DNA of 64,000 bases from Turritopsis dohrnii (lineage: Eukaryota; Cnidaria; Hydrozoa; Anthoathecata; Oceaniidae), in contig BQMF02000341.1 in NCBI GenBank assembly GCA_027922465.2, positions 186,001 to 250,000 on the forward strand, given 5' to 3'. The position numbers and the translations under genes were made by a program. The notes beneath the pieces are model-generated. The model searched no databases. It worked only from the letters and a program-made list of their open reading frames with translations, and had not been told where the DNA came from. Positions 63,728-64,000 of this stretch are shown here, one piece after another (position 1 is the stretch's first letter; each line of letters starts with the position of its first letter).

Positions 63728-64000
63728 CTAGTAACCCGTGTAAAATTTTTTTACAGGTTTTAATCAATGTGAGCTGAATAGAGAGAAAGGCTTGGTATAA
63801 TGAATTAAGTATAATAAGGTTCCTCAATTGTTTGGAATTGAAGTAGAAAGAACATTGTAGGAACTACTAATTGGCAAAGATCTAAACTTAGATGTAACAA
63901 TTAAAGTAAAAAAAGATAGATTGACAACAGACATCTATTCTAAAATACATATTTACAATTATAATTTAACTAACAATTTAAAAAAATCTATGGTAGAAGT
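63728..64000 (-). mobile_element. Helitron 3' end, minus strand, runs out of the window
   Basis: On the minus strand GTAAAAAAATTTTAC (hairpin) is followed by ACGGGTTA and CTAG (63728-63731), with a T next. The end resembles those at 10349 and 46207 (ACCCGGGATACTAG). The element interrupts the pogo-like transposase and continues to the right beyond position 64000. Confidence 0.5.

Overview
The window is AT-rich animal DNA built almost entirely from mobile elements, many of them nested. GT-AG introns, SINEs, LINEs, hAT, mariner, piggyBac-like, Helitron and Polinton/Maverick elements point to a metazoan. A cnidarian is my best guess, because the unnamed Polinton proteins resemble sets I remember as common in cnidarian genomes. 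I see no convincing single-copy host gene.

Layout. 1-14.0 kb: Helitron 3' ends, a RecQ-like helicase remnant split by a hAT element (2387-5464), MITEs, a SINE, and two decayed transposon remnants. 14.0-39.9 kb: an old, decayed Polinton with a Cys/His gene, a RING-finger gene, an adenain-type protease, a capsid-family fragment, and a PolB pseudogene on three exons. A 1.73-kb fold-back element (16900-18629) lies inside it. A second, much younger Polinton-like element (19814-35051; about 300-bp terminal inverted repeats; 5-bp target duplication TAAGA) sits in intron 1 of the old PolB gene. It keeps open frames for a penton-like protein, major capsid protein, packaging ATPase, DD35E integrase, SAP proteins, a full protein-primed PolB, several membrane proteins and an ankyrin-like repeat protein. 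It also carries an 82-residue protein with the signature of GADD34/PPP1R15-type eIF2-alpha phosphatase regulators.

39.9-46.2 kb: a retroelement with a C-terminal restriction-like endonuclease, split just after its YADD motif by a mariner element (42724-44543). 46.2-51.1 kb: a piggyBac-like remnant split by a hAT-type element (46717-50690; 6-bp duplication AACCAA). 51.1-57.8 kb: two MITEs and a decayed PHD/endonuclease/RT LINE whose ORF1 is split by a 5'-truncated piece of the restriction-endonuclease retroelement. 57.9-64.0 kb: a second copy of the hAT 5' region holding a head-to-tail array of three Helitrons, then decayed hAT and pogo-like transposases on the minus strand, and another Helitron 3' end.

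The young Polinton reads as an endogenous virus-like genome. Its genes are compact and largely in divergent and convergent pairs. Hairpins mark four gene ends, three of them convergent junctions, and very short A/T-rich spacers separate two divergent pairs. Capsid, packaging, integration and replication functions are all present. The main gap is that I recognise no maturation protease, although the old host Polinton has one. Family assignments rest on reading motifs by eye; no searches were run.
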